From Microvirga lenta (GTDB lineage Bacteria; Pseudomonadota; Alphaproteobacteria; Rhizobiales; Beijerinckiaceae), in contig NZ_JAJBBR010000002.1 of assembly GCF_020532555.1 (NCBI RefSeq), positions 372,001 through 436,000 on the forward strand: a stretch of DNA of 64,000 nucleotides. Reading direction: 5' to 3'. The notes below the pieces were generated by a model, which saw only the letters and a program-made list of their open reading frames with translations, was not told the DNA's origin and did no database searches. The translations under genes and the position numbers were made by a program. This document shows, in pieces, positions 1 through 8,348 of the stretch. Within the stretch, counting starts at the first letter, position 1. The number at the start of each line of letters is the position of its first letter.

Positions 1-13
1 TTCCTTGGGCCAT
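1..13 (-). CDS. sdhA: Succinate dehydrogenase flavoprotein subunit, first codons only
   Basis: Only the start codon and three further codons (Met-Ala-Gln-Gly) lie inside the window; the rest is beyond the left edge. A strong ribosome binding site (GAAGGAG, about 6 nt before the ATG) precedes it on the minus strand. It follows sdhC and sdhD in the same direction, the usual sdhCDAB order in alphaproteobacteria. The identity rests on this context, not on the four residues. Confidence 0.6.
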
Positions 14-75
14 GTGAAAACTCCTTCGAAGCAGGCCCCGATGGGCTCGTGCTCCTCTTTCCGTTCTGTTTCGCT

Positions 76-492
76 CTAAACCAGGATCCGCGCGAGGCTG
101 ACCTTCAGGATCGCGTAGAGGCAGGCGACTGCAATGATGACCGCGTAGAAATTGTTCGCGATGAGGGCTGCAATCTTCAGGCCTTTGTCGTGGACGTAGT
201 CCTCGATGATGATCTGCATTCCCAGCCGCATGTGGTTCGCCACCGAGATGACCGCCAGGATGAGGATGATCGCGGTGAGCGGATGGGAAATGATGGCGAG
301 CGCCTGCGGGTAGTCGCTGCCGGCGAGCGCCGCCACGATGATCACGAAGGCGACGATGAGAGGAACGTTCGACACCGCCGTCATGCGGTGGATCCACCAA
401 TGCTCGACCCCGTGCCCGGAGGCGCCTAGGCCCTTCACGCGGGCGAGCGGGGTGCGCATGGAAACGCGGGTGTCAGCCCTGTTGTCGGCCAT
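76..492 (-). CDS. sdhD: Succinate dehydrogenase membrane anchor subunit SdhD
   Basis: 138-residue hydrophobic anchor of complex II, which with SdhC holds the haem b and ubiquinone site and passes electrons from the SdhA/SdhB head to quinone. Three transmembrane stretches are visible (about residues 40-60, 68-88 and 110-130). The family pattern of a His-Arg pair near residue 36 and an 'RLGMQ-IIEDYVHD' segment near residues 88-102 is present. It lies 13 nt downstream of sdhC and about 60 nt upstream of the sdhA start, so the three are one operon. Length is normal for alphaproteobacterial SdhD. Confidence 0.93.
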   Translation of the reverse strand: MADNRADTRVSMRTPLARVKGLGASGHGVEHWWIHRMTAVSNVPLIVAFVIIVAALAGSDYPQALAIISHPLTAIILILAVISVANHMRLGMQIIIEDYVHDKGLKIAALIANNFYAVIIAVACLYAILKVSLARILV

Positions 493-505
493 GGTCCGGG
501 CCTCC

Positions 506-901
506 TCAGAAAGCGATGAAAGCGACGACCCAGATCAGCACCGTGAGCGCGATCGAGCCGATGAGGGTGAAGCGGGCCATGTTGATCCGCTGGGCCGGCT
601 CCATGCCGTGGCCGAAGTCCCAGACCAGATGGCGCACGCCGCCCAGCATGTGGTGCATGAGCACCCAGGTATAGCCGAAGAGGATCAGGATCCCGATCGG
701 GGAGCCGAAGAACCACTGCACGGTCTCGAACGGCCCGGGACCCGAGGCGAGCGCCACGAGCCAGACGGCGAAGAGGGCGATGCCGAGATAGAGGGCGCTG
801 CCCGTGGCGCGATGGAAGATGGACATGGCCATGGTCCATGACCACCGGTAGATTTGAAGATGCGGGGACAAGGGCCTCGGGGCCACTTTCGCCTCAGCCA
901 T
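506..901 (-). CDS. sdhC: Succinate dehydrogenase cytochrome b556 subunit SdhC
   Basis: 131-residue membrane subunit of complex II. The N-terminal 'RPLSPHLQIYRW' and 'SIFHRATGSAL' segments are the SdhC signature and include the quinone-site Ser/Arg. A 'MHHMLGGVRHL' stretch carries the candidate haem-ligand His. Three transmembrane helices are visible. The open frame extends 37 codons further upstream, but I chose the internal ATG (Met-Ala-Glu-Ala-Lys) because an AGGAG box sits about 7 nt before it and the extension is not SdhC-like. It is first in sdhCDA and divergent from the LysR gene across about 200 nt. Confidence 0.93.
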   Translation of the reverse strand: MAEAKVAPRPLSPHLQIYRWSWTMAMSIFHRATGSALYLGIALFAVWLVALASGPGPFETVQWFFGSPIGILILFGYTWVLMHHMLGGVRHLVWDFGHGMEPAQRINMARFTLIGSIALTVLIWVVAFIAF

Positions 902-1103
902 GGGATGAGCTCCTGATCGCCGGCGCAGGCTGCGCCTTGTTTGGAACGGTTCGTATCTGAAGCGCGGCGTCGCCGCAACGGGCGTTCTGCGATCATCCGA
1001 TACAACAGACACACTTCGTCAGCCGCGAAATGTGCTTTAAGCTCGCACCTTGCGCAATTTGTAATTATTCTCATCTACCTTCGCGGATGACGAAGGATCA
1101 TTC

Positions 1104-1991
1104 ATGCAGTTCGACCTGACCGACCTCAGTCTGTTCCGCCACGTGGTGGAGGCCGGGAGCATTACCCATGGGGCGGAGCGCGCCCATCTGGCGCTGGCGG
1201 CGGCCAGCACCCGCATCCGCAACATGGAGAAATCCCTAGGAGCCCCCCTTCTCCTGCGCAATCGCCAGGGTGTCGTGCCGACGCCCGCCGGCCGGACCCT
1301 GCTCCAGCACGCGCGCGTCCTGTTGACCCAGGCCGAGCGCCTGCGGGAGGATCTCGGCACCTATACGGGCGGACTGGCCGGGCAGATCCGCATCCTCTCC
1401 AACACCAATGCCCTCACCGAGTTCCTGCCGGAGGCGCTCAGCGCCTTCCTGGCCGAGCATCCCCAGGTCAGCATCGATCTGGAGGAGCGCCTCAGCGACG
1501 AGATCGTCGGCCTGATCGCGGAGGGCGTGGGCGATCTCGGCATCGTGGCCGGCACGGTCGATACGGGGCGGCTCGAGACCTACCCGTTCCGCAGCGACCG
1601 GTTCGTCCTGGTCGCGCCACAGAGCCATCCCCTTGCGGCGAGTTCCGCCATCGCCTTCGACGAGGTGCTGGGCCACGATTTCGTCGGCCTCGACAGGGCA
1701 AGCGCCCTGCAGCGCTTTCTCGCCGGAAAGGCGGGCCGCACCGGTCGCCCCTTACGCCTGCGGGTGCAGCTGCGCAGCTTCGATGCGGTCTGCCGGATGG
1801 TGGAGGCAGGCGTGGGCCTCGGCATCGTGCCCGAGACCACGGCCCAGCGCGCCGCCCGGACCATGGCGATCGCGACCATCGCCCTGGAGGATCCCTGGGC
1901 CGCCCGCGACCTGACCCTGTGCATCCGTTCGCTCAAAGACCTGCCGCCGTCGGCCCGGCAGCTCGTGGAGCATTTACGGAAGGGGGCCTGA
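1104..1991 (+). CDS. LysR-family transcriptional regulator
   Basis: 295 residues. An N-terminal winged helix-turn-helix (about residues 4-62, with 'GSITHGAERAHLALAAASTRIRNMEKSLG' spread across the recognition helix) is followed by a two-lobe periplasmic-binding-like effector domain (about 90-290). It is divergent from sdhC. The 202 nt between them contain an 8-bp palindrome TTGCGCAA (1050-1057) and an AT-rich stretch just after it, the sort of place a LysR protein binds. Control of the sdh operon or of itself is therefore possible but not shown. The effector is unknown. It ends 3 nt from the convergent folD stop. Confidence 0.9.
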   Translation: MQFDLTDLSLFRHVVEAGSITHGAERAHLALAAASTRIRNMEKSLGAPLLLRNRQGVVPTPAGRTLLQHARVLLTQAERLREDLGTYTGGLAGQIRILSNTNALTEFLPEALSAFLAEHPQVSIDLEERLSDEIVGLIAEGVGDLGIVAGTVDTGRLETYPFRSDRFVLVAPQSHPLAASSAIAFDEVLGHDFVGLDRASALQRFLAGKAGRTGRPLRLRVQLRSFDAVCRMVEAGVGLGIVPETTAQRAARTMAIATIALEDPWAARDLTLCIRSLKDLPPSARQLVEHLRKGA

Positions 1992-1994
1992 CGA

Positions 1995-2900
1995 TCAGGC
2001 CGCTCGCACGTCCAGCGACGGCATCTCCAGGCCGCGCCTGACGCAAGCCGCCTCAAGGGTGTTGCGCAGCAGGCACGCGATGGTCATGGGCCCGACGCCG
2101 CCCGGGACCGGCGTGATGGCCGAGGCGATTTCAGCCGCCTCGGCATAAGCCACGTCGCCGACCACCTTGGTCTTGCCCTCGCCCGCGGCCGGGTTGGGCA
2201 CCCGGTTGATGCCGACGTCGATCACGATGGCGCCGGGCTTGATCCAGTCGCCCCGGACCATCTCGGGCCGCCCGACGGCCGCCACGAGGACATCCGCCCG
2301 GCGGCAGACCTCGACCAGATCCCGCGTCCTCGAATGGGCCACCGTCACGGTGCAGCTCTGCCCGATGAGGAGCTGTGCCATGGGCTTGCCGACGATGTTG
2401 GACCGCCCGAGGACCACCGCGTCGAGCCCGGCGAGGTCCCGGCGCACGGACTGGAGGAGCAAAAGGCACCCGAGCGGCGTGCAGGAGACCAGGCCGGGCA
2501 CGCCGGTCATCAGCTTGCCGGCATTGATGGGATGGAAGCCGTCCACGTCCTTGGCCGGATCGATGGCCTCGATCACCTTCTGGGCGTCGATCTGCTTCGG
2601 CAGGGGCAACTGGACGAGGATGCCGTCCACCGCCGGATCGGCATTGAGCCGGGCCACGAGCGCGAGAAGCTCCGCCTCGCCGGTGGAGGCCGGCAGCACG
2701 TGCTCGAACGAGCGCATTCCCACCTCGACGGTCTGACGCGCCTTGTTCTTCACGTAGAGCTGGCTCGCCGGATCCTCGCCGACGATCACGACGGCCAATC
2801 CCGGGGTCACGCCCCGGCGCGTCAAATCCTCCACCGCCTCGGCGATCCGGGCCCGCAGGCCCGCCGCATAGGCTTTTCCGTCGATGATCGTGGCGCTCAT
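1995..2900 (-). CDS. folD: Bifunctional methylenetetrahydrofolate dehydrogenase / methenyltetrahydrofolate cyclohydrolase FolD
   Basis: 301 residues. Cytosolic enzyme that interconverts 5,10-methylene-THF, 5,10-methenyl-THF and 10-formyl-THF with NADP(H). Visible signatures are the catalytic Tyr...Lys in '[14 protein letters not shown]', 'PLPKQID', 'DVDGFHP', the nucleotide-binding '[14 protein letters not shown]' and the C-terminal '[16 protein letters not shown]'. The frame is open for 102 more codons upstream, but those are the antisense frame of the overlapping yggU. The start used gives Met-Ser-Ala-Thr-Ile-Ile-Asp-Gly-Lys, typical of FolD. It overlaps yggU by 4 nt (ATGA), so the two are translationally coupled. 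Confidence 0.96.
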   Translation of the reverse strand: MSATIIDGKAYAAGLRARIAEAVEDLTRRGVTPGLAVVIVGEDPASQLYVKNKARQTVEVGMRSFEHVLPASTGEAELLALVARLNADPAVDGILVQLPLPKQIDAQKVIEAIDPAKDVDGFHPINAGKLMTGVPGLVSCTPLGCLLLLQSVRRDLAGLDAVVLGRSNIVGKPMAQLLIGQSCTVTVAHSRTRDLVEVCRRADVLVAAVGRPEMVRGDWIKPGAIVIDVGINRVPNPAAGEGKTKVVGDVAYAEAAEIASAITPVPGGVGPMTIACLLRNTLEAACVRRGLEMPSLDVRAA

Positions 2901-3211
2901 GGGTCCTGTCCCGTCAAGAGGGCGACCCTCCCGGTCAGGGCCCGGGCATCGCCTGAAATCGCAAATGTCTTCACCCGGGCCGTGGCACCCGCCTCCAGGC
3001 TCACGGCCGAAGCGGAGCAGCCGAGCGCCTTGGCCAGCAAGCGCCGGACCGCCTCGTTGGCGGCCCCGTCCTCCGGCACGGCCCGCACCCGGACCTTCAG
3101 AACCCTCTTTCCGTCGGAGAGGGTCTCGACCCCATCGACGGCGTCCCTGCCGCCCCGGGGCGTGACCCGCACGCGCAGCTCGAGCCCGTCCGGGCGCACC
3201 CGCCAAGGCAC
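2897..3211 (-). CDS. yggU: DUF167 family protein YggU
   Basis: 104 residues with a GTG start. The central '[27 protein letters not shown]' region (about residues 38-65) is the DUF167/YggU signature. The family is a small conserved cytosolic fold of unknown function, often encoded beside yggT, as here. It sits between yggT (8 nt gap) and folD (4 nt overlap) in one operon. Confidence 0.88.
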   Translation of the reverse strand: MPWRVRPDGLELRVRVTPRGGRDAVDGVETLSDGKRVLKVRVRAVPEDGAANEAVRRLLAKALGCSASAVSLEAGATARVKTFAISGDARALTGRVALLTGQDP

Positions 3212-3219
3212 GGCAGGCC

Positions 3220-3510
3220 TCAGAAGGCCGCCGGCAGCAGGTAATCCACGATCAGCTTCTGGATGAAGATGATCAGCAGGATCAGAATGACCGGAGAGAT
3301 GTCGACGCCGCCGAGATTGGGCAGGATCTGCCGGATCGGCCTCAGGGCCGGTTCCGTCACCGCATCCAGGAAGTTCCAGATCGACCGGACGAAATCATTG
3401 CGGGTGTTGACGACGTTGAAGGCGACCAGCCAGCTCAGGATCGCCGAGGCGACGATCAGGTAGACGTAGAGCTGCAGGGCCAGCAGGATGACTTCGAGCA
3501 GTGCGCGCAT
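3220..3510 (-). CDS. yggT: YggT family membrane protein
   Basis: 96-residue protein with two hydrophobic segments (about residues 6-28 and 72-93) separated by a short loop containing '[26 protein letters not shown]', which is the YggT core. Members are inner-membrane proteins linked to osmotic stress and cell-division or envelope functions; the biochemical role is unsettled. First gene of a yggT-yggU-folD operon. About 175 nt of upstream sequence without a gene presumably carries the promoter; I see no clear -35/-10. Confidence 0.9.
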   Translation of the reverse strand: MRALLEVILLALQLYVYLIVASAILSWLVAFNVVNTRNDFVRSIWNFLDAVTEPALRPIRQILPNLGGVDISPVILILLIIFIQKLIVDYLLPAAF

Positions 3511-3687
3511 GGGAAACCTGTCAGGATCGGACCGTGCTCATGTAGCGTTACTGGCAGGCCCGAACAACCCAGGAATGAAGCCGAACCGCTCCGCTCGCAA
3601 AAGAATGACCGGATGCACCGCATTCCGATTGACAGACCGAACCCCGCGGGCCTAAAAACGCCGCCGCTTGGTCGTTTACAACCGGCC

Positions 3688-3764
<77 letters not shown>

Positions 3765-3940
3765 GCCTCAAGTGGTTGATCCTTCACAATAATTTTGATT
3801 GCCTCAGTCTTTCCGCCTCATTCAGCGGAGATACAGTTCTAGCATAGCCATACTCACTGAAAATCTGCGGCGCTTGAGCAAGAGGCGGTCTTTCGCGCGG
3901 TTCTATTACAGCCGTAACCCAGACTATCCTTCTTTGCCGG

Positions 3941-3954
3941 TAGGCCGACAGTCT
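3941..3954. repeat. Left copy of an imperfect direct repeat flanking the lipid cassette
   Basis: TAGGCCGACAGTCT. The right copy differs only by one inserted A. The two copies bracket the three minus-strand membrane genes almost exactly. A boundary repeat, a shared regulatory site or chance are all possible. Confidence 0.35.
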
Positions 3955-3960
3955 CTTGAC

Positions 3961-5130
3961 TTAGGCATGCGACCAGAGATCACGACCTTTTGCTTGGGGT
4001 TCCGAACCTCTGTAGAACCGGCCGGCCACCATCCAAATTGCTATCGTGCAGAGGGTCGAGACGTACCCGTCGATGGCATAGTGCCAGCCCAGATGGACTG
4101 ACGACACCAGAATGACGAGCCAGAATGCCGCCAGAGCGAAACCCAGCCACCGATTCAGGACCCAACCCGCCAGAGCCAACAACGTTGTGGTCGCCACATG
4201 CATGCTTGGAAAGGCGGAAATACCGGATGAGAGCCACGTATCCTTGGACTGATAAGCGTTCCAGAGATAATTCCGGATCCCCGCAGCCGAGGAGATCAGG
4301 CCGTCGCTGAACGACAGATACTCCACCAAGGCTGAGAAACGGTGGTTATCGCCAGTCACGTCGCCATAATAGACGGGTCCGGCCGACATGCCGATACATG
4401 CCAGGCCGCTGCCGAGAAGGATCCAGGCCCCCAGGTATGTCGAGTAGTATTGCCCCCTGAGCTGGGACAGCTTCGGATGTATGGCAAGCAGAACCTGGGT
4501 CCCTGCCATCATAACGCTCCAGGGAAGCATGTAGGTCAGCTCGATGGCTCTTGTTGTTTCAGGATCACCAATCAACGGATGGAGCAAGAGCCAGGGCGCT
4601 GTCCCTCCATGTAGAGCTTCGTCAATATCGGCAAGGAGAGGATCAGACCAGAACGGAACGATCTCCGGCAGAAGATTCTTGACCGATGTGAAGGTGCCGA
4701 AGAACACTCCGAGGGAGACCAAGAGCAGCCCGCCAGCGAGCAGACGGGGCGCCATGAGGCTCGATACTGTATTGAGAATGGCCCTCAAAGGACGGCGCGG
4801 GTCAGCCAAGAGCGCCTTCGGGATTCTGTAGCCCAGGAGGTACAGCGCCAAGCATGAAAGAACTGTCGTCAGCCATCCTGTCAAATACATGAGCGGGCGC
4901 AGTCTGTGGGGATTTCCGGTTGCGACGGCTAGAAGCTGCGCAGCTATGAAGTAGAGCAGGATCGTCACATAGAGCCATCGGTCCGACATGACCTCACGAT
5001 GCAACTCGCGCCAAAACGGCTGAGACCGCAGCTTACCGCCCCATGAGACGCGAGGAGGAGCAGTCTCAATTGACTCTTGATGAAGCAATCTGTGCCCCTC
5101 GTTCATTCCTATGCTGCCGTGCAGACGCAT
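3961..5130 (-). CDS. PAP2-superfamily membrane phosphatase/phosphotransferase
   Basis: 389 residues, strongly hydrophobic with about eight transmembrane stretches from residue 53 on. The PAP2 catalytic motifs are present: 'FPSMH' (307-311) and 'SVHLGWHYAIDGY' with His350 and Asp354, the His...Asp pair typical of PAP2 and of the Aur1/inositol-phosphorylceramide-synthase branch (PAP2_3). It would remove or transfer a lipid phosphate or head group at the membrane; the substrate is not evident. It is the last gene of a three-gene unit (12 nt after the hydroxylase gene). Base composition is visibly less GC-rich than the flanks, suggesting acquisition. The start is the most upstream ATG; Met9 is an alternative. 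Confidence 0.82.
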   Translation of the reverse strand: MRLHGSIGMNEGHRLLHQESIETAPPRVSWGGKLRSQPFWRELHREVMSDRWLYVTILLYFIAAQLLAVATGNPHRLRPLMYLTGWLTTVLSCLALYLLGYRIPKALLADPRRPLRAILNTVSSLMAPRLLAGGLLLVSLGVFFGTFTSVKNLLPEIVPFWSDPLLADIDEALHGGTAPWLLLHPLIGDPETTRAIELTYMLPWSVMMAGTQVLLAIHPKLSQLRGQYYSTYLGAWILLGSGLACIGMSAGPVYYGDVTGDNHRFSALVEYLSFSDGLISSAAGIRNYLWNAYQSKDTWLSSGISAFPSMHVATTTLLALAGWVLNRWLGFALAAFWLVILVSSVHLGWHYAIDGYVSTLCTIAIWMVAGRFYRGSEPQAKGRDLWSHA

Positions 5131-5142
5131 GAGACCTCGCGA

Positions 5143-5976
5143 TTACTCCTTCACCGGCTGCAGGCTGTTGCCCGAGATGACCGGAGACATATTCTCGCTC
5201 GGCTTGCGTGGCTTGCGTCGAACGAACGGGTAGATCAGCTGGGAAAGGTAGTGATGTGGTACCGGATCATCAGTTCCGTACCGGCTCGGCATTCTGCCCT
5301 TCGGCATATAGGCCGTGCGAAACACGACATCGAGGATAGAGAGCTGCCCGGCGAAGTTCTTGTCGTATGCCTCGCGGTGGTTGGCGTGATGCCAGTGATG
5401 AAATTCCGGAGAGGCGATCAGCCAGCGGAGAGGTCCAAATTTAATTTTGACGTTCGCGTGAAGCAGAATGGAGTGCCAGCCGTATATCAGCCCAAAGATG
5501 GCGATGGCGACGCCAGAGAACCCAAGGGCGAAGATTGGAAGGAGAGACACACCCTTGGTGATGATCTGATCGACCGGGTGCACCCGGTGGGCTGCGAGCC
5601 AGTCCAGCTCCTCGATGCTGTGGTGAACTGCGTGAAATCTCCAAAGCCAGGGAATTTTGTGAAAGGCAAAGTGAGCGACGTAAAAGCCCACATCCGCCAG
5701 AAGAATGACCTCGAGGGTCTGGACCCAGTACGGCTGACTGGCGACCGCTTCCCTGATCGATTCAGGAACCAACCACTCGGCCATCACGATGGTGCCGAGA
5801 ACAACGATTGAGATGCCAAGACCGATGATGGGCCCATTGGCGACGTAGTAGAGCAAGTCATTCGCCCAGCCGCGCCGAAAGAGCTTCTGCCCTGGTCGAA
5901 GGGCGAGGAGGCGCTCTGCCGGAACGAACACGACAACCAAGAGCAGGAGGCGCTTCAGATCGGGAAGGTATTCCAT
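5143..5976 (-). CDS. Sterol desaturase / fatty-acid hydroxylase family membrane protein
   Basis: 277 residues with several membrane segments and the His-box set of the di-iron fatty-acid hydroxylase superfamily: HxxxH at 102-106, HxxHH at 115-119, an intermediate His region ('WHSILLH', about 167-173) and 'HHWHH' at 193-197. These ligate two irons for O2-dependent hydroxylation or desaturation of a lipid chain. It is the middle gene between the PAP2 and methyltransferase genes, with 11-12 nt gaps, so the three probably act on one lipid. The substrate (sterol, hopanoid, sphingoid or fatty acyl) cannot be told from sequence. Confidence 0.85.
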   Translation of the reverse strand: MEYLPDLKRLLLLVVVFVPAERLLALRPGQKLFRRGWANDLLYYVANGPIIGLGISIVVLGTIVMAEWLVPESIREAVASQPYWVQTLEVILLADVGFYVAHFAFHKIPWLWRFHAVHHSIEELDWLAAHRVHPVDQIITKGVSLLPIFALGFSGVAIAIFGLIYGWHSILLHANVKIKFGPLRWLIASPEFHHWHHANHREAYDKNFAGQLSILDVVFRTAYMPKGRMPSRYGTDDPVPHHYLSQLIYPFVRRKPRKPSENMSPVISGNSLQPVKE

Positions 5977-5987
5977 GGAGGCTGCCT

Positions 5988-6626
5988 TCAGAAAACGCCG
6001 GGGATCAGCCTGTATCGGACCGATTCAGCATAGGCCTCGTATTGCGGATCACGGGAGAGGGTACGCTCTTCCGCCGAGATCCGAAGGACTTGGAGCATGA
6101 AAGCCGCTGCATAGATCATGAGGTTCCAGAGTGTCGGATTGAAAAGGAGGAATCCGACCTGGGTCACCACATATCCAAAATACATCGGGTGACGTATGAA
6201 GCTGTAAGGCCCCCGCGTCTTCACCCCTCTATTCGCTGCGACTATTCCAAAGCTGCGCCGGAGCGAAAGCTTGGCCCAGATATTGAGGCCCAACCCAATG
6301 AGCATGAAAACGGCAGAGATGCTGCCGTCCACAAGCGGCTCGCCCCCCGCAGTGACGAGCAGTGGAAGGGTGGTTCCAGCCACAGCGACACACCAGTCGG
6401 AAGGGCGCAGTGAAACGTCGCTGGTCGTCCGCCTTACAAGAAGAAATCCGACGACAAGGCACTCCGAGAACAGCAACAGGAGATAAATCGGCGTCTCGGT
6501 TTCCAGATAGGCATTCAGCAATCGTAGAGCAAAGAAGCCGAAGAATGCCGCAGCAATTGCACGCTCAACCATATCGAGCACAAACGGCAGATTAACCGGT
6601 CGCCCGGAAAGGATGATCTGCTTCAT
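5988..6626 (-). CDS. Isoprenylcysteine carboxyl methyltransferase / phospholipid methyltransferase family protein
   Basis: 212 residues, four to five transmembrane helices. The family signature is clear: 'GPYSFIRHPMYFGY' (139-152) followed by 'EERTL' (186-190) and a C-terminal Tyr-rich 'YEAYAESVRYRLIPG', which form the SAM site and active site of ICMT/PEMT-like enzymes. It would methylate a lipid-like substrate at the membrane. First gene of the cassette; nothing recognisable lies upstream for about 480 nt. The specific substrate is unknown. Confidence 0.82.
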   Translation of the reverse strand: MKQIILSGRPVNLPFVLDMVERAIAAAFFGFFALRLLNAYLETETPIYLLLLFSECLVVGFLLVRRTTSDVSLRPSDWCVAVAGTTLPLLVTAGGEPLVDGSISAVFMLIGLGLNIWAKLSLRRSFGIVAANRGVKTRGPYSFIRHPMYFGYVVTQVGFLLFNPTLWNLMIYAAAFMLQVLRISAEERTLSRDPQYEAYAESVRYRLIPGVF

Positions 6627-7102
6627 AGCGCGTCCAGGAAAACTATTTCGGAAAGAAACTACGTTCGGCCGAATGTACCAATCCCGAGCGGCGCAACAAT
6701 TAGGCCGAACAGTCTAAGCCGACGACAGCGGCGCAAGATCTGGCCAAAACGGCGTCGGCAAGGGTTCCACGCAGGCTTCCTGACCTTTCCTGTTCGACTT
6801 TCAGAAGCACCCGACCTCGCACAGGGTCGGCGGAATCGCTGCGAAACCCACCTACACCTATTTTTGCGGAACTTGAGAGGCACCTTCCTCTCGTTGCGTC
6901 AGACAGGAGATGACGGACGTGGAGACGAAGCCGAAGATGGACAGTTTCGCCCGCGCATCAATTCCGGTTGCCGCAGCGGTTGGGGGTCACGCCTGAAATT
7001 GCGAGACTGCGGTTGCGGCACCGTTACCAGGTGCCGCATTCCGTTCGCAGGTGCGCTCCGATCCCCCTACCATCGTGGGGAGAGGCCTGCCGCCACCCTG
7101 GG
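6627..7102. other. Intergenic stretch without a supported gene
   Basis: About 480 nt between the methyltransferase start and the DUF4242 stop. It holds the right copy of the flanking repeat, a TTCGGCCGAA palindrome (near 6664) and a short ATG-initiated frame of 28 codons right after an AGGAG box. No frame has a recognisable domain and none looks convincingly coding. The promoter of the lipid cassette should be near its left end. It may be a scar of gene loss or insertion. Confidence 0.6.
6701..6715. repeat. Right copy of an imperfect direct repeat flanking the lipid cassette
   Basis: TAGGCCGAACAGTCT, matching the left copy except for one extra A, about 75 nt upstream of the first gene of the cassette. 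Confidence 0.35.
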
Positions 7103-7378
7103 TCAAGCCTCGGCGGTGGCCGGATCGATCACGCGCTCGACCTTGCTGATCTTGCTGGCCGGGAAGCCGCTGCGCTCCGCGTGCTCGCGGATGAGGCTCT
7201 CGTCGGCCGCGTGGTAGACGCAGTAGATCTTGTTCTCGGTGACGAAGCTCTGGATCCACTGCACCTCCGGGCCCATGGCCTGCAGCACGTCGCAGGATTT
7301 CTGGGCCGCGCCTTTGAAGTCCGCGTCCGACAAATGGCCGACCTCGGGCATTTCACGTTCGATGACGAATTTCGGCAT
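7103..7378 (-). CDS. DUF4242 (SCO4226-like) small protein
   Basis: 91 residues beginning 'MPKFVIEREMPEVGHLS', with a C-terminal half 'YCVYHAADESLIREHAERSGFPASKISKV', the pattern of DUF4242 ferredoxin-like-fold proteins. Streptomyces SCO4226 of this family binds nickel. The ATG used follows a gene-like RBS (GAGGAGA), while the upstream extension of the frame is not family-like. Monocistronic: 155 nt separate it from the SDR gene upstream. The cellular role is unknown. Confidence 0.8.
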   Translation of the reverse strand: MPKFVIEREMPEVGHLSDADFKGAAQKSCDVLQAMGPEVQWIQSFVTENKIYCVYHAADESLIREHAERSGFPASKISKVERVIDPATAEA

Positions 7379-7532
7379 GGCTGTCTCCTCGCTGGCTGAA
7401 TGACCGCGAACGCCAAGAGCGGCAGGCCGGGCCGACAGAGCCGTCGAGAACGTTCCGGCCCGCTCTCCGCAGCCGCACCAGCTTCGCCCAGGGGCCGGAG
7501 GTGTCAACGTCAATAAAGGCTGACCGGCCCGA

Positions 7533-8348
7533 TCACGACGACCAGTTTTCCTTGAAGTCCCCGTAAAGCGTCAGGCCGCCATCCACGAACAGGGTCTGGC
7601 CTGTCACATAGGCGGCCTCATCCGAGGCCAGGAAGGCGAAGACCGGTGCGATTGCCTCCGTCGCCGCCGCATAGCCCATCGGGATGTGTCTCTCGACGCT
7701 CTTCAGGCGCGCCGGATCGTTGCGCCAGGCGTCATTGAGGCTCGTGAGGGTCGCACCGGGGCCGACGCCGTTCACGCGGATGCCGCGATCGGCGAATTCA
7801 AGAGCCAGCGTGCGGGTGAGATTGCCCAGGCCGCCCTTGCTCATGGAATAGGCGAGGAAGCCCGGCTTGGGGATGACCTCGTGCGCGCTCGACGTGTTGA
7901 TGACGACCCCGCCCCCGGGCCGGGAGAGGAAATGGCGGATGGCAGCCCGGGCGCAGTGAGCCGCGCCGAGCAGATTGACCGCGATGATCCGCTCCAGGAC
8001 CGCCGGATCATAGGCCTCGCCGGGGGTCTCGGACTGAATGCCGGCGTTGTTCACCAGGATGTCGAGACGCCCGAAGCCGCGGATGGCCCGCTCGATCATT
8101 CCATCCACGGCCGTCGCCGAGCTCACATCGGCCTCGATCAATGCGTGGGGCCGCTCCCCATGACCGGCATCGTTCGAAGCCGCCCGGCAGGCTTCGAGGG
8201 CGGCCTCGGCTTCGGCTGCGTCGCGGACATGGTTGATGGCCACCGTCGCGCCCTCGGCGGCGAAGCGCTCCGCCACCGCACGACCGATCCCTCGGGACGC
8301 ACCGGTGATCAGCGCGAAGCGGCCCTTCAGGCGGGCATGGACCGTCAT
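7533..8348 (-). CDS. SDR-family NAD(P)-dependent oxidoreductase
   Basis: 271 residues with a classical short-chain dehydrogenase fold: cofactor loop TGASRGIG (15-22), NNAG (100-103), catalytic Ser near 153, and Tyr167-x3-Lys171. The C-terminal 'TGQTLFVDGGLT' is typical of glucose-1-dehydrogenase/FabG-like enzymes. It is the last gene of the sugar operon and overlaps the glycosidase gene by 4 nt, so it probably oxidises or reduces the released sugar or a uronate intermediate. The exact substrate is not determinable. Confidence 0.85.
   Translation of the reverse strand: MTVHARLKGRFALITGASRGIGRAVAERFAAEGATVAINHVRDAAEAEAALEACRAASNDAGHGERPHALIEADVSSATAVDGMIERAIRGFGRLDILVNNAGIQSETPGEAYDPAVLERIIAVNLLGAAHCARAAIRHFLSRPGGGVVINTSSAHEVIPKPGFLAYSMSKGGLGNLTRTLALEFADRGIRVNGVGPGATLTSLNDAWRNDPARLKSVERHIPMGYAAATEAIAPVFAFLASDEAAYVTGQTLFVDGGLTLYGDFKENWSS

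Noticed and set aside
6910..6996. A 28-codon frame after an AGGAG box in the intergenic stretch
   Set aside because: No similarity I can recognise, too little spacing between the box and the ATG, and no neighbour context.
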